Notes: generated by a model from the letters alone, not told the origin. A DNA stretch of 64,000 nt from Frateuria soli (GCF_021117385.1 NZ_CP088252.1:1550001-1614000), one strand, 5' to 3'; shown: positions 41,217 through 53,800, numbered from the stretch's first letter. Program-made: numbers and translations.

Positions 41217-42986
41217 TCATGCCGAAGGTTCCAGGAAAACCAGGGTGCAGGCGGGCGCGAGGCGGCCTTCGGCCAGGGCGGCGATCGCCGACGCCTCGCC
41301 GTGCAACCATCGCGCATCGGGTGTTGGCTTGGCGTCGACGGCAGACGCACGTTCGCCGAGGTTGCAGTAGACATGCAGGCGCAGGTCGCCCAGTTGCCAG
41401 TGCGCGTGCAGCGCGCGGTCGCCGATGGGCCGGGCGCCCAGCGATCGCGCCTTCCCCAGGCGTCGCACCAGGTGCTGCCGCCGCTGCGCCAGCAGCAGGC
41501 GGACCAGGGTGAGCCGCGCGAGGCCTTCCGCGCTGCCCGCTTCGGCCGGGTCCAGCGCGGATCGCTCGAAGGTGGCCGGTGCATTCGGATCGGGTACGTC
41601 GCCCTTGCCGTGGCTCTCGAAGTCGGCGAACTCCTTGCGTCGCCCCTCGCGCACGGCGGTGCGCAGTTCCTCGGTCTGGTGATCGGTGAAGTACAGGAAT
41701 GGCCGTCGGCTGCCCCACTCCTCGCCCATGAACAGCATCGGCACCGAAGGGGTAAGCAGCAGCAGCGCGAGCGCCGCTTCGATGAGCTTCGGTTCGACCA
41801 GCACGTCCAGCCGTTCGCCCAGCGCGCGGTTGCCGACCTGGTCGTGGTTCTGCAGGAAATCGACGAAACACAGCGGGTGCAGGTGCCCGCTCGGTTCGCC
41901 GCGGGGCCGGCCGCGCATCGGCTCGCCCTGCCAGGCGAAGCCTTCGCCCAGGCAGCGCGCCAGCTTGTCGATCGGGCCGTCGGCGTAGGCGCCGTAGTAG
42001 CCCGCCCGCTCGCCGGTGAGCAGCACGTGTATCGCGTTGTGGAAGTCGTCGTTCCATTGCGCGTCGAAGCGGCCCGGCCCCAGCAGTTGCGCCTGGTTGG
42101 CTTCGTTCTCCAGCACCAGGTGCAGGTGACGCTCGCCGGCCACCGCATGCACGCGTGCGGCAAGCGAGAGCAGCCAGGACGGATTGTGCAGGGCGTGCAC
42201 CGCGTCCAGCCGCAGGCCGTCGAAGCGATACTCCTGGAGCCAGTACAGAGCGTTGTGCACGAAGAAGTCGCCCACCGGCGGCAACGCCACATCGATCGCC
42301 GTACCCCAGGGGGTCGACGGGCTTCCGGTATGGAAGAACGGCGAGGCGTATGCGCCCAGGTCATTCCCGTCCGGACCGAAATGGTTGTAGACCACGTCCA
42401 GGATCATCGACAGCCCCAACCCGTGCGCCGCGTCGACCAGCGCCTTGAGCTCGTCGGGTGTGCCGTAGGCGGCGGCCGGGGCGAACGGAAGCACGCCGTC
42501 GTAGCCCCAGTTGCGCTGGCCCGGGAACTGGGCGATGGGCATCAGCTCGATCGCGGTGACGCCCAGCGCGTGCAGGCGCGGCAGCATCGCATGCACGCCG
42601 GAGAAGCCGCCGCAGGCGCCCACGTGCAGTTCGTAGACCACCGCCTCGTGCCACGGCCGTCCGCGCCAGCCGGCGTGCTGCCAGGCGTACGCGCCCGGAT
42701 CGACTACCACGCTGGCGCCGTGTACGTCGCCCGCTTCCTGCAGTCGCGAGGCCGGGTCGGCCACGCGTCGGCCGCCACCGACCTGGAAGCGGTAGCGGGT
42801 GCCGGCCGGTGCCTCGCGGATGCACTCGTGCCAGCCGTCGTCCAGTGCGCGCATCGGCTGCGATCCGCCCGGTTCCAGTTCCAGCCGTACCTGTGCCGCA
42901 TCGGGCGCCCACAGCCGGAAGCGCGTTCGTCGATCGCCCTGCAGTTCGGCGCCGTAAGGCATGGCGTGGCGAAAGCGCCCGCTCAT
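41217..42986 (-). CDS. treZ: Malto-oligosyltrehalose trehalohydrolase
   Basis: This 589-residue GH13 enzyme releases trehalose from maltooligosyltrehalose. It has an N-terminal beta-sandwich (FRLWAPDAAQVRLELEPGG), then PGQRNWGYDGVLPFAPAAAYGTP, DVVYNHFGPDGNDL, catalytic Asp in [13 protein letters not shown] (about 260), Glu in LVLENEANQ (about 293), and HDQVGNRALGERL. The ATG overlaps the glgX stop as ATGA, so they are coupled. It works with TreY to make trehalose from alpha-glucan. Confidence 0.94.
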   Translation of the reverse strand: MSGRFRHAMPYGAELQGDRRTRFRLWAPDAAQVRLELEPGGSQPMRALDDGWHECIREAPAGTRYRFQVGGGRRVADPASRLQEAGDVHGASVVVDPGAYAWQHAGWRGRPWHEAVVYELHVGACGGFSGVHAMLPRLHALGVTAIELMPIAQFPGQRNWGYDGVLPFAPAAAYGTPDELKALVDAAHGLGLSMILDVVYNHFGPDGNDLGAYASPFFHTGSPSTPWGTAIDVALPPVGDFFVHNALYWLQEYRFDGLRLDAVHALHNPSWLLSLAARVHAVAGERHLHLVLENEANQAQLLGPGRFDAQWNDDFHNAIHVLLTGERAGYYGAYADGPIDKLARCLGEGFAWQGEPMRGRPRGEPSGHLHPLCFVDFLQNHDQVGNRALGERLDVLVEPKLIEAALALLLLTPSVPMLFMGEEWGSRRPFLYFTDHQTEELRTAVREGRRKEFADFESHGKGDVPDPNAPATFERSALDPAEAGSAEGLARLTLVRLLLAQRRQHLVRRLGKARSLGARPIGDRALHAHWQLGDLRLHVYCNLGERASAVDAKPTPDARWLHGEASAIAALAEGRLAPACTLVFLEPSA

Positions 42987-45094
42987 GCACCGTCCTGCCG
43001 CGGCGCGGCGGAAAGCAGCATGACGCTCAGGCCCTTGAGTTCGAGCGAAGGCTCTTCGACGTTGCGTTCGGGCGCATCGGGGTTGCCTGTATCGATGTGC
43101 AGGCGCCAGGGCAGCGGCGGCTCGGGCAGCACGAAGGCGTGTGGTTCGCCGGTGCCGTTGATCAACAACAGCGTCACGTCGATGTGGCGCCGGCCCTTGG
43201 GGCACGCACGGCGCAGCATCAGCAGACGACCCTGCGCGTCGTTCCAGTCGCTCTGCTTCATCACGCTGCCGCGTTCGTTGTACCAGGACACCGGCGCCAG
43301 CCCCGGCAACAGGTCGGGGCCGCCGTGCATGAAGCTGTCCGCGCGCAGGGTCGGATGCTGCTCGCGCAGGCGTATCAGGCGGGCGACGAACTCGATGAGC
43401 GCGTGGCTGCCATCGGACTGCGCCAGCTTCCAGTCGAGCCAGGAGATCTCGTTGTCCTGGCAATAGGCGTTGTTGTTGCCACCCTGGCTGCGGCCGAACT
43501 CGTCGCCGCCCAGCAGCATCGGCGTGCCGTGCGAGAACAGCAGCGTGGCGAGCATGGCGCGCTTGGCGCGGCCGCGTGCGTCCAGAATCGCGGCGTCCTC
43601 GGTCGGCCCCTCGGCGCCGTGGTTGTTGCTCTCGTTGTCGTTGGCGCCGTCGCGGTTGTCCTCGCCGTTGGCTTCGTTGTGCTTGTGCTCGTAGCTGACC
43701 AGGTCCTCGAGGGTGAAACCGTCGTGCGCGGTGACGAAGTTGACCGAGGCCCACGGGCGGCGGTGCTGGTGGTCGAACAGTTCGGACGAGCCCTGCAGGC
43801 GGCCGGCCAGCGCGCCGCGCAGGCCGGCGTCGCCCTTCCAGAAACGACGCACGTCATCGCGGAACTGGCCGTTCCATTCGCCGAAGCCGGGCGGATGGTT
43901 GCCCAGCTGGTAGCCGCCGGGGCCGACGTCCCACGGTTCGGAGATCAGCTTGACCCCATTGAGTACCGGGTCCTGGCGCATGGCGTCGAACATGCCGCCG
44001 TTGGGATCGAAGCCGGTCGCCTCGCGGCCCAGGGTGACACCCAGGTCGAAGCGGAAACCGTCGACGTGGAAGTTCTGCACCCAGTAGCGCAGCGAATCCA
44101 TCACCAGCTGCAGCACGCGCGGGTGCGCGGTGTTGACCGTGTTGCCGGTACCGGTGTCGTTGATGCAGTGGCGCGGGTTGTCCGGCAGCAGCCGGTAGTA
44201 GCTGGCATTGTCCAGGCCGCGGAAGGAAAGCGTGGGACCGAGTTCGCTTCCCTCCCCGGTGTGGTTGTAGACCACGTCCAGGATCACCTCGATGCCGGCC
44301 GCGTGCAGCGCCTGCACCGCGGCACGGATCTCGTTGAGCGCGCCCTCGGCCAGGTACGAGGGCTCCGGCGCGAAGAACGCCAGCGTGTTGTAGCCCCAGT
44401 AGTTGCGCAGCTTCATCTCGGCCAGCCGGCGGTCCTGCACGAAGGCGTGGACCGGCAGCAGCTCGATCGCCGTGATGCCCAGGTGGACCAGGTGATCGAT
44501 GACGTAGGGGTCGGCCAGCGCCAGGAAAGTGCCGCGCTCGTGCGGGCGGATGCGCTTGAGCGTGCGCGTCAGCCCCTTGACGTGCGCCTCGTAGACGATG
44601 GTCTGCGACCAGGGCGTGCGCGGGCGCTGCGTGCGGCCTTCCCAGTGCATCGGCTCGTCGACCACCACCGCCTTGGGCATCGCCGCGGCGCTGTCGCGCC
44701 GATCGAAGGAAAGGTCCGCGCGCGGCGAGGACACCCGGTAGCCGTGCAGCACGTCGGACCAGCGCAGTTGCCCGGCGAGCTGGCGCGCGTACGGGTCGAG
44801 CAGCAGCTTGTTCGGGTTGAAGCGGTGGCCCTGCTCCGGTTCGTAGGGACCGTAGGCACGGTAGCCGTAGAGCTGGCCGCCACGCAGGCGCGGCAGGTAG
44901 CCGTGCCAGATTTCGTCGGTGCACTCGGGCAACGTGTAGCGGGCGATCTCGCGGCGGCCGGAGGGATCGAACAGGCACAGTTCGATGCGCTCGGCGTGCG
45001 CGGAGAACACGGCGAAGTTGGTGCCGATGCCGTCGCAGGTGGCGCCCAGCGGGTAAGGCGCGCCTGGCTGCATGCGTTCGGGGAGCGTGGGCAT
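42983..45094 (-). CDS. glgX: Glycogen debranching enzyme GlgX
   Basis: This 703-residue GH13 isoamylase-type enzyme cleaves alpha-1,6 side chains of limit glycogen. It shows the CBM48-like N-terminus (YPLGATCDGIGTNFAVFSAHAERIELCLFD), RNYWGYNTLAFFAPEPSY, DVVYNHTGEGSELGPTLSFRG, catalytic Asp in VDGFRFDLGVTLGRE, Glu in LISEPWDVGPGGYQ, and NFVTAHDGFTLEDLVSY. ATG 45094 is chosen because AAAGGAGC lies eight bases upstream; ATG 45100 would be too close. The 187-bp gap to glgB contains GC-rich imperfect inverted repeats. Confidence 0.95.
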   Translation of the reverse strand: MPTLPERMQPGAPYPLGATCDGIGTNFAVFSAHAERIELCLFDPSGRREIARYTLPECTDEIWHGYLPRLRGGQLYGYRAYGPYEPEQGHRFNPNKLLLDPYARQLAGQLRWSDVLHGYRVSSPRADLSFDRRDSAAAMPKAVVVDEPMHWEGRTQRPRTPWSQTIVYEAHVKGLTRTLKRIRPHERGTFLALADPYVIDHLVHLGITAIELLPVHAFVQDRRLAEMKLRNYWGYNTLAFFAPEPSYLAEGALNEIRAAVQALHAAGIEVILDVVYNHTGEGSELGPTLSFRGLDNASYYRLLPDNPRHCINDTGTGNTVNTAHPRVLQLVMDSLRYWVQNFHVDGFRFDLGVTLGREATGFDPNGGMFDAMRQDPVLNGVKLISEPWDVGPGGYQLGNHPPGFGEWNGQFRDDVRRFWKGDAGLRGALAGRLQGSSELFDHQHRRPWASVNFVTAHDGFTLEDLVSYEHKHNEANGEDNRDGANDNESNNHGAEGPTEDAAILDARGRAKRAMLATLLFSHGTPMLLGGDEFGRSQGGNNNAYCQDNEISWLDWKLAQSDGSHALIEFVARLIRLREQHPTLRADSFMHGGPDLLPGLAPVSWYNERGSVMKQSDWNDAQGRLLMLRRACPKGRRHIDVTLLLINGTGEPHAFVLPEPPLPWRLHIDTGNPDAPERNVEEPSLELKGLSVMLLSAAPRQDGA

Positions 45095-45281
45095 CAGCAT
45101 CGCTCCTTTGCTTGGGTATCGGCGTGCCGGGCCGAGGCAGGGCTGCCGCCATCCCACTTCCGGGCGCCTTCGCCCGCAGACGGGGGAAGGATGGTCTGCC
45201 GCGAGGCCTGTTCGCGAGCCATCCCCCGCTTGGCAGGGGAAGGTGCCGACAGGCGGATGGGGGTCGCCGGGGCGAGATGCT

Positions 45282-47456
45282 TCATACCGGCTCCGCCAGG
45301 TAGATTACGGTTGCGAGCGGCGGCAACGTCAACGCCAGCGACCACGGCTGGCCGTGGATCGGCGCCGGCTCGGCGTGTGCCTCGCCCTGCCCCACGCCGG
45401 AGCCGCCATAGCCCGCGTCGTCGGAGTTGATCGCCAACTGCCAGCGCCCCTCTCGCGGCACGCCGATGCGGTAGTCGTGCAGCGGCGCGGGCGTGAGGTT
45501 GCTCACCACCAGCGCGGGACGCGCGCCTTCCGCGAAGCGCAGCCAGGCGAACACGCTGTTCGACGCGTCGTCGCCAATCGCCCAGCGGAAGCCGCGCGGG
45601 TCGCCGTCCCAGGCGTGCAGGGCCGGCTCTCGCGCAAGCAGATGGTTGAGATCGCGCAACAGTTGCTGCACGCCGCGGTGGCGCGGATCGTCCAGCAGGT
45701 GCCATGGCAGTTGCGCGTCGTGGTTCCACTCGGTCGGCTGCGCCAGCTCGCCGCCGGCGAACAGCAGCTTCTTGCCCGGGTGTGCCCACATGAAGCCGTA
45801 GTAGGCGCGGAGGTTGGCGAAGCGTTGCCAATCGTCGCCGGGCATGCGGCCGAGCAGCGAGCGCTTGCCGTGCACCACCTCGTCATGCGACAGCGGCAGC
45901 ACGTATTGCTCCGAGTAGGCGTACACCATCGAGAAGGTCATCTCGTGGTGGTGCCAACGCCGGTGAATCGGGTCGCGCGACATGTACTCGAGCGTGTCGT
46001 GCATCCAGCCCATGTTCCATTTGTAGTCGAAACCCAGGCCGCCCTCGGTCGGCGGGCGGGTGACGCCGGGCCAGGCGGTCGATTCCTCGGCGATGGTGAG
46101 CACGCCGGGGTGGTGCTGGTGCACCACGGTGTTGAAGCGTTTCAGGAAGGCGATCGATTCGAGGTTCTCGCGCCCGCCGTGGATGTTGGGCACCCACTCG
46201 CCGTGCTTGCGGCTGTAGTCGCGGTAGAGCATCGAGGCGACCGCGTCCACGCGCAGGCCGTCGACGTGGAAGCGCTCCAGCCACGCCAGCGCGCTGCCGA
46301 TCAGGAACCCCGAGACCTCGCTGCGGCCCAGGTTGTAGATCAGCGTGTTCCAGTCCTGGTGGAAGCCTTCGCGCGGGTCGGCGTGTTCGTACAGCGCGGT
46401 ACCGTCGAAATGTGCCAGGCCGTGCGTGTCGGCGGGGAAATGCGCGGGCACCCAGTCGACGATCACGCCCAGGCCCGCCTCGTGGCAGCGGTCGACGAAG
46501 CGGGCAAAGGCCTCCGGCGGACCGTAGCGCGCGGTCGGCGCGTACTGGCCCAAAGGCTGGTAGCCCCAGGAGCCGCCGAACGGGTGCTCGGCGACCGGCA
46601 GCAGTTCGACGTGGGTGAAGCCCATGCCGACCAGGTACGGAATCAGGCGCTCGGCCAGCGTGTCCCAGCCCGGTGACCGGCCGTGTTCGTCGCGCCACCA
46701 GGAACCGGCGTGCAGTTCGTAGATGGACAGCGGCGCGTCGAGCCGCTGGCGCGTGGCGCGCTCGGCCATCCACGCGTGGTCGCTCCAGCGCAAGGGTTCG
46801 ACGTCGGCGACGACCGATGCGGTGGACGGCGGCGCCTCGGTGACCAGCGCCACCGGATCGGCACGCTGCTGTACCGAGAAATCGGCGCCGAGGATCTCGT
46901 ATTTGTATCGCGCACCGGTTCCCAGGCCCGGCACGAACAGCTCCCACACGCCATGCGGCAGGCGCAGGCGCATCGGGTGGCGGCGGCCGTCCCAGTGGTT
47001 GAAGTCGCCGACCACGCTGACCCGCCGTGCATTGGGCGCCCACACCGCGAAGCGCACACCGCGCACACCCTCACGTTCATCCGGATGCGCGCCGAGCTGG
47101 CGCCAGAGTTCCGGATGCTGGCCCTGCGCGAGCAGGTCCAGGTCGTGCTCGGCGAGCAGCGATCCGAAGGCGTAGGGATCGTCCAGTTCCTGCATCGCCG
47201 TCGGCCAGTGCACGCGCAGGCGATAGTCGCCCTCGCCCGGCACCACGCCCGCGAACAGGCCGTCGGCCAGCGGCGCCAGCGAGGCGAGCACCTGGCCCTG
47301 CGGATCGATCGCCTCGACGCCGTGCGCGCCTGGCTGCAGCGTGCGCACCACGCGCTGCCCGTCGACCCGGTGCGGACCGAGCACGGCGAAAGGATCGCCA
47401 TGGCCTGCCTGCAGCAGGGCGTCCACCGCTCCGGGGTCGAGCGCGCCTGCGTTCAC
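45282..47456 (-). CDS. glgB: 1,4-alpha-glucan branching enzyme
   Basis: This 724-residue GH13 branching enzyme has the full two-CBM48 layout of E. coli GlgB: residues 1-110 ([11 protein letters not shown]), then [25 protein letters not shown], the core with [22 protein letters not shown], catalytic Asp404 in [12 protein letters not shown], Glu457 in [12 protein letters not shown], and [15 protein letters not shown]. The GTG start overlaps the stop of the treS-maltokinase gene, so they are coupled. It introduces alpha-1,6 branches into the glucan made by GlgE. Confidence 0.96.
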   Translation of the reverse strand: MNAGALDPGAVDALLQAGHGDPFAVLGPHRVDGQRVVRTLQPGAHGVEAIDPQGQVLASLAPLADGLFAGVVPGEGDYRLRVHWPTAMQELDDPYAFGSLLAEHDLDLLAQGQHPELWRQLGAHPDEREGVRGVRFAVWAPNARRVSVVGDFNHWDGRRHPMRLRLPHGVWELFVPGLGTGARYKYEILGADFSVQQRADPVALVTEAPPSTASVVADVEPLRWSDHAWMAERATRQRLDAPLSIYELHAGSWWRDEHGRSPGWDTLAERLIPYLVGMGFTHVELLPVAEHPFGGSWGYQPLGQYAPTARYGPPEAFARFVDRCHEAGLGVIVDWVPAHFPADTHGLAHFDGTALYEHADPREGFHQDWNTLIYNLGRSEVSGFLIGSALAWLERFHVDGLRVDAVASMLYRDYSRKHGEWVPNIHGGRENLESIAFLKRFNTVVHQHHPGVLTIAEESTAWPGVTRPPTEGGLGFDYKWNMGWMHDTLEYMSRDPIHRRWHHHEMTFSMVYAYSEQYVLPLSHDEVVHGKRSLLGRMPGDDWQRFANLRAYYGFMWAHPGKKLLFAGGELAQPTEWNHDAQLPWHLLDDPRHRGVQQLLRDLNHLLAREPALHAWDGDPRGFRWAIGDDASNSVFAWLRFAEGARPALVVSNLTPAPLHDYRIGVPREGRWQLAINSDDAGYGGSGVGQGEAHAEPAPIHGQPWSLALTLPPLATVIYLAEPV

Positions 47457-50400
47457 GTCGGGACTCCGCCGATGGCGGCCTCGTCGGTCAGCCGCAACAG
47501 CCCCTGCAGCGGCACGCCCAGCCAACCCGGCCGGTTGGCGGCTTCGTAGGCGATCTCGTAGGCGGCCTTGTCCAGCAGGAACAGCTCGAGCATCGGCGCC
47601 AGTGCCTCGGCGCGGATCCAGCGCACCGGCGCCCGGTCGAGCACGGCGACGTAGGCAGCCAGAAACACTTCCGAGGCGCGCAGCCGGAAGCGTTCCAGGT
47701 ACGGCGCGTAGAGCGGATCCTCGATCGGTGCCATGCCATCTTCCCCCCGCTGCGCGACGGCGGCCACGTAGTCGAGCGAGCGCAGGAAGCCGGCCACGTC
47801 GCGCAACGGCGTGGTCTTGATCCTCCGGTCCGCCAGCGGGCGAGCCGGCTCGCCCTCGAAGTCGATCAGCCAGGCGTCGCCCTGCACCACCAGCACCTGG
47901 CCCAGGTGGAAGTCGCCATGCACGCGCGTGCGCAGCGCATCCTCGCCGCGTGCAGCCAGGGCATCGATGCGCTGGCAAAGCGCATCCCGCCGCGCGAACA
48001 GCCGGTCGCGCTGCGTGCGCAGCGCACCATCCTCGGAGACGAGACTCTCGAGCGCTTCCAGTGCGCGCCCGAGCTGCGCGCGGGCGTCGTTTGCCCATTC
48101 GCCCACGTCGGCCTTGCCCGCGGTCTCGGGCCGGAAGGCGTCGTCGTCGCTGGGCTGCGCGAGCACCGCGTGCAACTCGCCCAAACGCGTACCCACGGCG
48201 GCGGCGAAGCTGTCGTAGTCGGCCAGGATCTCCGCGCGGGCGGCATCGTCCGCGGCATGGCTGAATTCGTCCCAGGTGCGATGCAGGTAGTCGAGCGTCC
48301 AGCGCCAGGCATCGCCCTGGTTGCGCACGAAACCCTGCAGCACGGCCAGCGCGGAGGGAACGCCATCGGCGCCCACGTGCAGCACCTCGCCCAGCAGCGG
48401 CGGGGTGTTGGCGTAGCCCACGCGGGTCAGGTGACGGCCCATCTCCAGTTCGGGATTGATGCCGTGCGAGATGTGCCGGTAGAGCTTGAGCATGCCGTGC
48501 TCGTGCACGATCACCGAGCTGTTGGACTGCTCGGCCGACAGCCAGCGGTTCTCGGTGTCGGGTGGGAACTCGAGCGCGTCGAAGGCGCCTGTCGCGGTGA
48601 ACCGGATGGATCCGCCCCGCTTCAGTGGCAGCTCCAGTCGCTGGCGCAGGCCGCGCAGCAGGCCGGAGACGAAGGCATCGAGCACGAAGCCGTCGGTGAG
48701 GTAGCCCACGCGGCGGCCACGGCGCACCCGCGCCAGTGCCAGTTGCTGGGCGCGCGCGGGCGGGTTCTCGTCTTCCCAGATGATGCCCAGCGGGAGGCAG
48801 TAGCGTTCGATGCCCTGGTCGTTGAGCGTGGTGATGATCTCGGTGATGATCAGGTCCTCGCCACGGTCCGGCCACGGCTGGCCGTACATGACGTTGATGG
48901 AGGCGATGCCGCGGTCCTTGGCGCCGAACCAGCGGCGTCGGCCGAGGTAGGTCGGCAGCACGTCGCGTTCGAGTGCGCCGCGGTGGTGCGCCATGACCGG
49001 CCCATCCACCAGCGGGCCGCGCAGCACCAGCGTCTCGAAGTCCGGCATCGGCTCCGCCGGTACCTGGTGCCAGGCCGGCATCTGCGCGTTGGCGCAGAGC
49101 TGGAAGGCGTAGAAGCCGAATGGCGGCAGGGTCAGCAGGTACGGCAGGCGCCCGATCGGCGGAAACGAGGTACCGCCGAGGATCTCCACCGGCACGCGGC
49201 CTTCGAAGGCGCCCAGGTCCAGTTCGACCGCCTGCAGCGTGCGCGACATGTTGGCCACGCACAGCACCTGCTCGTCCTCGTACTCGCGCAGGTAGGCCAG
49301 GATCTTGCGGTTGCCCGGGTAGAGGAAGCGGATGCCGCCGCGGCCGAACGCCTTGTAGCGCTTGCGCACGGCCAGCACGCGGCGGGTCCAGTTGAGCAGC
49401 GAATGCGGATCGCGCGCCTGTGCCTCGACGTTGACCGCCTGGTAGCCATACAGCGGGTCCATGATCGGCGGCAGCACCAGCTTGGCCGGGTCGGCCCTGG
49501 AGAAGCCGCCGTTGCGGTCCATCGACCATTGCATCGGCGTGCGCACGCCATCGCGGTCGCCCAGGTGGATGTTGTCGCCCATGCCCAGCTCGTCGCCGTA
49601 GTAGAGCACCGGCGTGCCCGGCATGGTGATCAGCAGCGAGTTCATCAGCTCGATGCGCCGGCGGTCGCGTTCGAGCAGGGGCGAAAGACGGCGGCGGATG
49701 CCCAGGTTGATGCGCGCGCGGCGGTCGGCCGCGTAGGTCTCCCACAGGTAGTCGCGCTCGGCGTCGGTGACCATTTCCAGCGTCAGCTCGTCGTGGTTGC
49801 GCAGGAAGATCGCCCACTGGCAGTTGTCGGGAATCGCCGGGGTCTGGCGCATGATGTCGGTGATCGGGAAGCGGTCCTCGCGTGCGATCGCCATGTACAT
49901 GCGCGGCATCAGCGGGAAGTGGAACGCCATGTGGCATTCGTCGCCGTTGCCGAAGTAGTCCTGGGTGTCCTCGGGCCACTGGTTGGCCTCGGCCAGCAGC
50001 ATGCGGTCGGGGTAGTGCTCGTCGATCTCCTTGCGGATCAGCTTGAGGATGTCGTGCGTCTCGCGCAGGTTCTCGTTGTTGGTGCCCTCGCGTTCGATGA
50101 GGTAGGGCACCGCGTCCAGGCGCAAGCCGTCCACGCCGATGTCCAGCCAGAAGCGCATCACGCCCAGCACGGCCTTGATCACCGCTGGATTGTCGAAGTT
50201 GAGGTCGGGCTGGTGCGAGAAGAAGCGGTGCCAGAAGTACTGGCCGGCGACCGGGTCCCAGGTCCAGTTCGACTTTTCGGTGTCCAGGAAGATGATGCGC
50301 GTGCCCGCATAGGCCTGGTCGGTGTCCGACCACACGTAGAAGTTGCGCGCGGCCGAGCCGGGCCGGGCCAGGCGTGCGCGCTGGAACCAGGGGTGCTGGT

Positions 50401-50755
50401 CGGAGGTGTGGTTGATCACCAGTTCGGTGATCACGCGCAGGCCGCGCGCGTGCGCCGCGGCGATGAAGCGCCGGGCGTCGCCGAGCTTGCCGTAGTCCGG
50501 ATGCACGTCCTTGTAGCCGGAGATGTCGTAGCCGTCGTCGCGCCGCGGGCTCGGGTAGAACGGCAGCAGCCAGAGCGTGTTGACGCCCAGCTCGGCGATG
50601 TAGTCGAGCTTGTCGATCAGCCCCTGGAAGTCGCCCACGCCGTCGTCGTTGGAGTCGAAGAACGACTTGACGTGCACCTGGTAGATGATCGCGTCCTTGT
50701 ACCAGAGCGGATCGCTGGTGAAGCTGCGCCTGACAGTCCTGGGCTGCGTGTTCAT
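47453..50755 (-). CDS. treS: Trehalose synthase / maltokinase fusion
   Basis: The product is a bifunctional protein of 1100 residues. Residues 1-550 are TreS (GH13): [35 protein letters not shown], catalytic Asp214 in [11 protein letters not shown], Glu256 in [11 protein letters not shown], and [10 protein letters not shown]. It interconverts trehalose and maltose. Residues about 600-1100 are a maltokinase: [26 protein letters not shown], the kinase loops [13 protein letters not shown] and [35 protein letters not shown]. It phosphorylates maltose to maltose-1-phosphate for GlgE. A GGAGGGACGG site precedes ATG 50755. Confidence 0.95.
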   Translation of the reverse strand: MNTQPRTVRRSFTSDPLWYKDAIIYQVHVKSFFDSNDDGVGDFQGLIDKLDYIAELGVNTLWLLPFYPSPRRDDGYDISGYKDVHPDYGKLGDARRFIAAAHARGLRVITELVINHTSDQHPWFQRARLARPGSAARNFYVWSDTDQAYAGTRIIFLDTEKSNWTWDPVAGQYFWHRFFSHQPDLNFDNPAVIKAVLGVMRFWLDIGVDGLRLDAVPYLIEREGTNNENLRETHDILKLIRKEIDEHYPDRMLLAEANQWPEDTQDYFGNGDECHMAFHFPLMPRMYMAIAREDRFPITDIMRQTPAIPDNCQWAIFLRNHDELTLEMVTDAERDYLWETYAADRRARINLGIRRRLSPLLERDRRRIELMNSLLITMPGTPVLYYGDELGMGDNIHLGDRDGVRTPMQWSMDRNGGFSRADPAKLVLPPIMDPLYGYQAVNVEAQARDPHSLLNWTRRVLAVRKRYKAFGRGGIRFLYPGNRKILAYLREYEDEQVLCVANMSRTLQAVELDLGAFEGRVPVEILGGTSFPPIGRLPYLLTLPPFGFYAFQLCANAQMPAWHQVPAEPMPDFETLVLRGPLVDGPVMAHHRGALERDVLPTYLGRRRWFGAKDRGIASINVMYGQPWPDRGEDLIITEIITTLNDQGIERYCLPLGIIWEDENPPARAQQLALARVRRGRRVGYLTDGFVLDAFVSGLLRGLRQRLELPLKRGGSIRFTATGAFDALEFPPDTENRWLSAEQSNSSVIVHEHGMLKLYRHISHGINPELEMGRHLTRVGYANTPPLLGEVLHVGADGVPSALAVLQGFVRNQGDAWRWTLDYLHRTWDEFSHAADDAARAEILADYDSFAAAVGTRLGELHAVLAQPSDDDAFRPETAGKADVGEWANDARAQLGRALEALESLVSEDGALRTQRDRLFARRDALCQRIDALAARGEDALRTRVHGDFHLGQVLVVQGDAWLIDFEGEPARPLADRRIKTTPLRDVAGFLRSLDYVAAVAQRGEDGMAPIEDPLYAPYLERFRLRASEVFLAAYVAVLDRAPVRWIRAEALAPMLELFLLDKAAYEIAYEAANRPGWLGVPLQGLLRLTDEAAIGGVPT

Positions 50756-50784
50756 GCCGTCCCTCCTGCCGCGAAGCCTTTGTA

Positions 50785-50853
50785 GGAGCCCACTTGGGGG
50801 CGATGCTCTGCTTTGATGCGCCAAGGCAGGAGCATCGCCCACAAGTGGGCTCC
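50785..50853. repeat. REP-like long inverted repeat
   Basis: Two 24-base arms, 50785-50808 and 50830-50853, with one mismatch and the core GGAGCCCACTTGTGGGCGATG, lie in the 127-bp gap between glgE and treS. The core is almost the same as at 60518-60589. The hairpin could modulate or terminate transcription between the two genes. Confidence 0.75.
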
Positions 50854-50882
50854 CACGAGGAAAGGCGACGTGCGGGGCATGT

Positions 50883-53800
50883 TCATGCCTCCACCCGCCA
50901 GATCGCATAGGGCATGCCCTGCCCCAGCCACACGTGCTGCCGCCCGCCGCGCCAGGTCAGCGTGAGGTCGTGCAGCAGGTCCTCGACGGTGAGCGGCGTG
51001 TCCTCGCCCACGTCCCAGTCGGCCAGCGGCAGGTGCAGGTCGGCCGAATGGGCGTGGTGCGGATCGAGGTTGATCGCCACCAGTACCCGGTCGCGCCCGC
51101 CCGGCGCCGTCTTCTCGAAGAACAGTACCTGGTCGTTGTCGGCGCGCAGGAAGCGCACGCCGAGATGGCTCTGCAGCGCCGGCTGTTCGCGGCGGATGGC
51201 GTTGAGCTGGGTGATCTCGGCGACGATGTTGCCCGGGGCATTCCAGTCGCGCGGCTTGATCTCGTACTTCTCCGAGTCGAGGTATTCCTCCTTGCCCGGG
51301 ATCGGCACCGACTCGCACAGCTCGAAGCCCGAATACATGCCCCACAGGCCCGACAGCGTGGCCGCCAGCGCCGCGCGGATCAGGAACCCCGTGCGGCCGG
51401 AGCGCTGCAGGAAGTACGGGTTGATGTCCGGCGTGTTGACGAAGAAGTTGGGACGGAAGAAGTCGCGCGGCGCGCCGTGCGCCAGTTCGGTCAGGTAGTC
51501 GACGAACTCCTGCCTGGTGTGGCGCCAGGTGAAGTAGGTGTAGGACTGGCTGAAGCCGAGCTTGGCCAGCCGGTACATCGGCTTGGGCCGGGTGAAGGCC
51601 TCGGACAGGAACAGCGCGTCGGGGTACTCGCTGCGCACGCGCGCGATCATCCACTCCCAGAACGGGAACGGCTTGGTATGCGGGTTGTCCACGCGGAAGA
51701 TGCGCACGCCCTCACCCGCCCAGTACAGCACCACGTCGCACAACGCCTGCCACAACGACGGCACGGCGTCGTCCTGGTAGAAGTCGACGTTGACGATGTC
51801 CTGGTACTTCTTCGGCGGGTTCTCCGCGTAGCGCAGGCTGCCGTCCGGCCGCCAGTCGAACCATTCGGGATGCTCCGTGAGCCAGGGATGGTCGGGCGAG
51901 CACTGGATGGCGAAGTCGAGCGCCAGTTCCAGCCCGTGCTCCTGCGCGGCGTCGCGCAGCGCGCGGAAGTCCTCGATCGTGCCCAGTTCGGGATGGAGGT
52001 CCGTATGCCCGCCCTCGGCCGAACCGATCGCGTAGGGGCTGCCCGGATCGTGCTCGCCGGGCGTCAGGCTGTTGTTGCGGCCCTTGCGGAAGGCGCGGCC
52101 GATCGGATGGATCGGCGGGAAGTACAGCACGTCGAAACCCATCGCCTGGATCGCCGGCAGCCGCCCGATCACGTCGCGGAAGGTGCCATGGCGGCCCGGG
52201 TCATCGGTGATCGAGCGCGGGAACAGTTCGTACCAGCTGGCGAACTGCGCGGCGCGGCGATCGACTTCGAGGCGAAGCGGCGGGTGTTCGACGGCGAATG
52301 CGCGCAGATCGGCCTCGGTCAGCGTGCGGGCGGTGTCCTCGGCGGTCAGCAGCCGGTAGCGCGCCTCGTCGTCGTCGGCCCTGGCCAGGGCCGAGGCCAG
52401 CGCACGCAGGGGCTTGCGCCTTGCCGGCGTGGTGCCGGCCGCGGTCTGTTCGACCAGATGCTGGCCTTCGCGCATCTCCAGCGCGATCGGCACGCCAGCG
52501 CCGTGCTTGGCGACGATCTCGTGACGGTAGCTCGCGTACGCATCGCGCCAGGCCTGCACGGTGTACTCGTGGCGACCCACCCGGGCAGGCGTGAAGTGGC
52601 CGCGGTAGCGATCGTTGCCGAGCGCTTCCATCCGTTGCTCGTGCCAGTGCCTCTCGTCCAGCGCCCGCCAGCGCAGCACCACCGCCAGCCGGTCGTGGCC
52701 ATCCATGAACACGTCCGCCTCGACCGTCACCACGTCGCCGACCACGCGCTTGACCGCGAAGCGGCCCTCGTCCACGCAGGGAGTGACCGCCTCGATGGCG
52801 ATGCGCGGCGCCTGCGTGGCGGCGGCCAGCGCCTGCTTGCGGGTGGCCGCAGAGGTGCGCGTGGCGACCGGCGGCGTGCGCGTACCTTCGAACACGCGTG
52901 CCTCGCCCGGGCCGAGGGTGAGCGGTTCCGTGGCCGGCCCGCCGTCCGGGGCGGTCCAGTCCCCGTAGATGCTGGCCGCGCCGCCGGCTACCGCGCCCAG
53001 CGCGACCGGGGTTTCCACGTCCAGCCGCGCATTGAAGAGGGACAGCCACGCGCGCTCGCCCTGCCGGCGCAGCACGCCGACCCATGCGTCGTCGATATGG
53101 ATGGCCGACGGCGTGCGCGCCTGCGGGCCGAGCCCGCGCAGCCAGTCGTTGATGGCGCGGATCTCGGCGGCGATGTCCAGTGCCTGGTGCTCGTCGCGCT
53201 CGAAGCCCGCGGGCATCAGCCAGCCGGCGGCACAGGTGGCGGCGAACCATGCGGCGCGACGGCGGTGGCGCCCGGCATGATCGCGTTCGCCGAAGACCAG
53301 GTCGGCGGACGGGTCGCCGAAGGGCGCCGCGGCGCAGGCCAGCGGTGGCGCCACCGCGGCCACGCGGCGCAGCTCGCGGCCGAACCAGCCAGCGCGGAAA
53401 TCCCACCACTCGGCCGAGCAGAAGGCGTAGTCGAAAGCAGCCTCCTTCAGGGCGGCCAGTTCCTCGGGTGCCAATCCCTGGGTCCAGCCCAGGAACAGCG
53501 CTTGCGGGGCCTTGCCGCGCAGGCCATCCACCAGGTGCGCCCACCATGCCGCGGGGGCGGCGTCCAGCGACCGCAGGCGCAGCCCCGCGGCCCCCGCCTG
53601 CAATGCCTCGCGCAGCCGCTCGCACCACCAGGCCAGCGCCTCCGGCGCCACGGCATCGTCGTGGAAACGCCAGTGCACGCCGGCCTCCACCGCCGGACGG
53701 CGCGGATCGGGCAAGGCGGAGGCATCGGGCAAGGCGCGGAACCAGTCGGGATGTCCGGCGCGCAGGGGCAGATCGGCCGGCAAGGGGCGCGCCACGTCCA

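Noticed and set aside
45101-45281. GC-rich spacer between glgX and glgB as a separate REP element
   Set aside because: The inverted segments pair only imperfectly and do not share the core of the other repeats, so it was not listed as a repeat.
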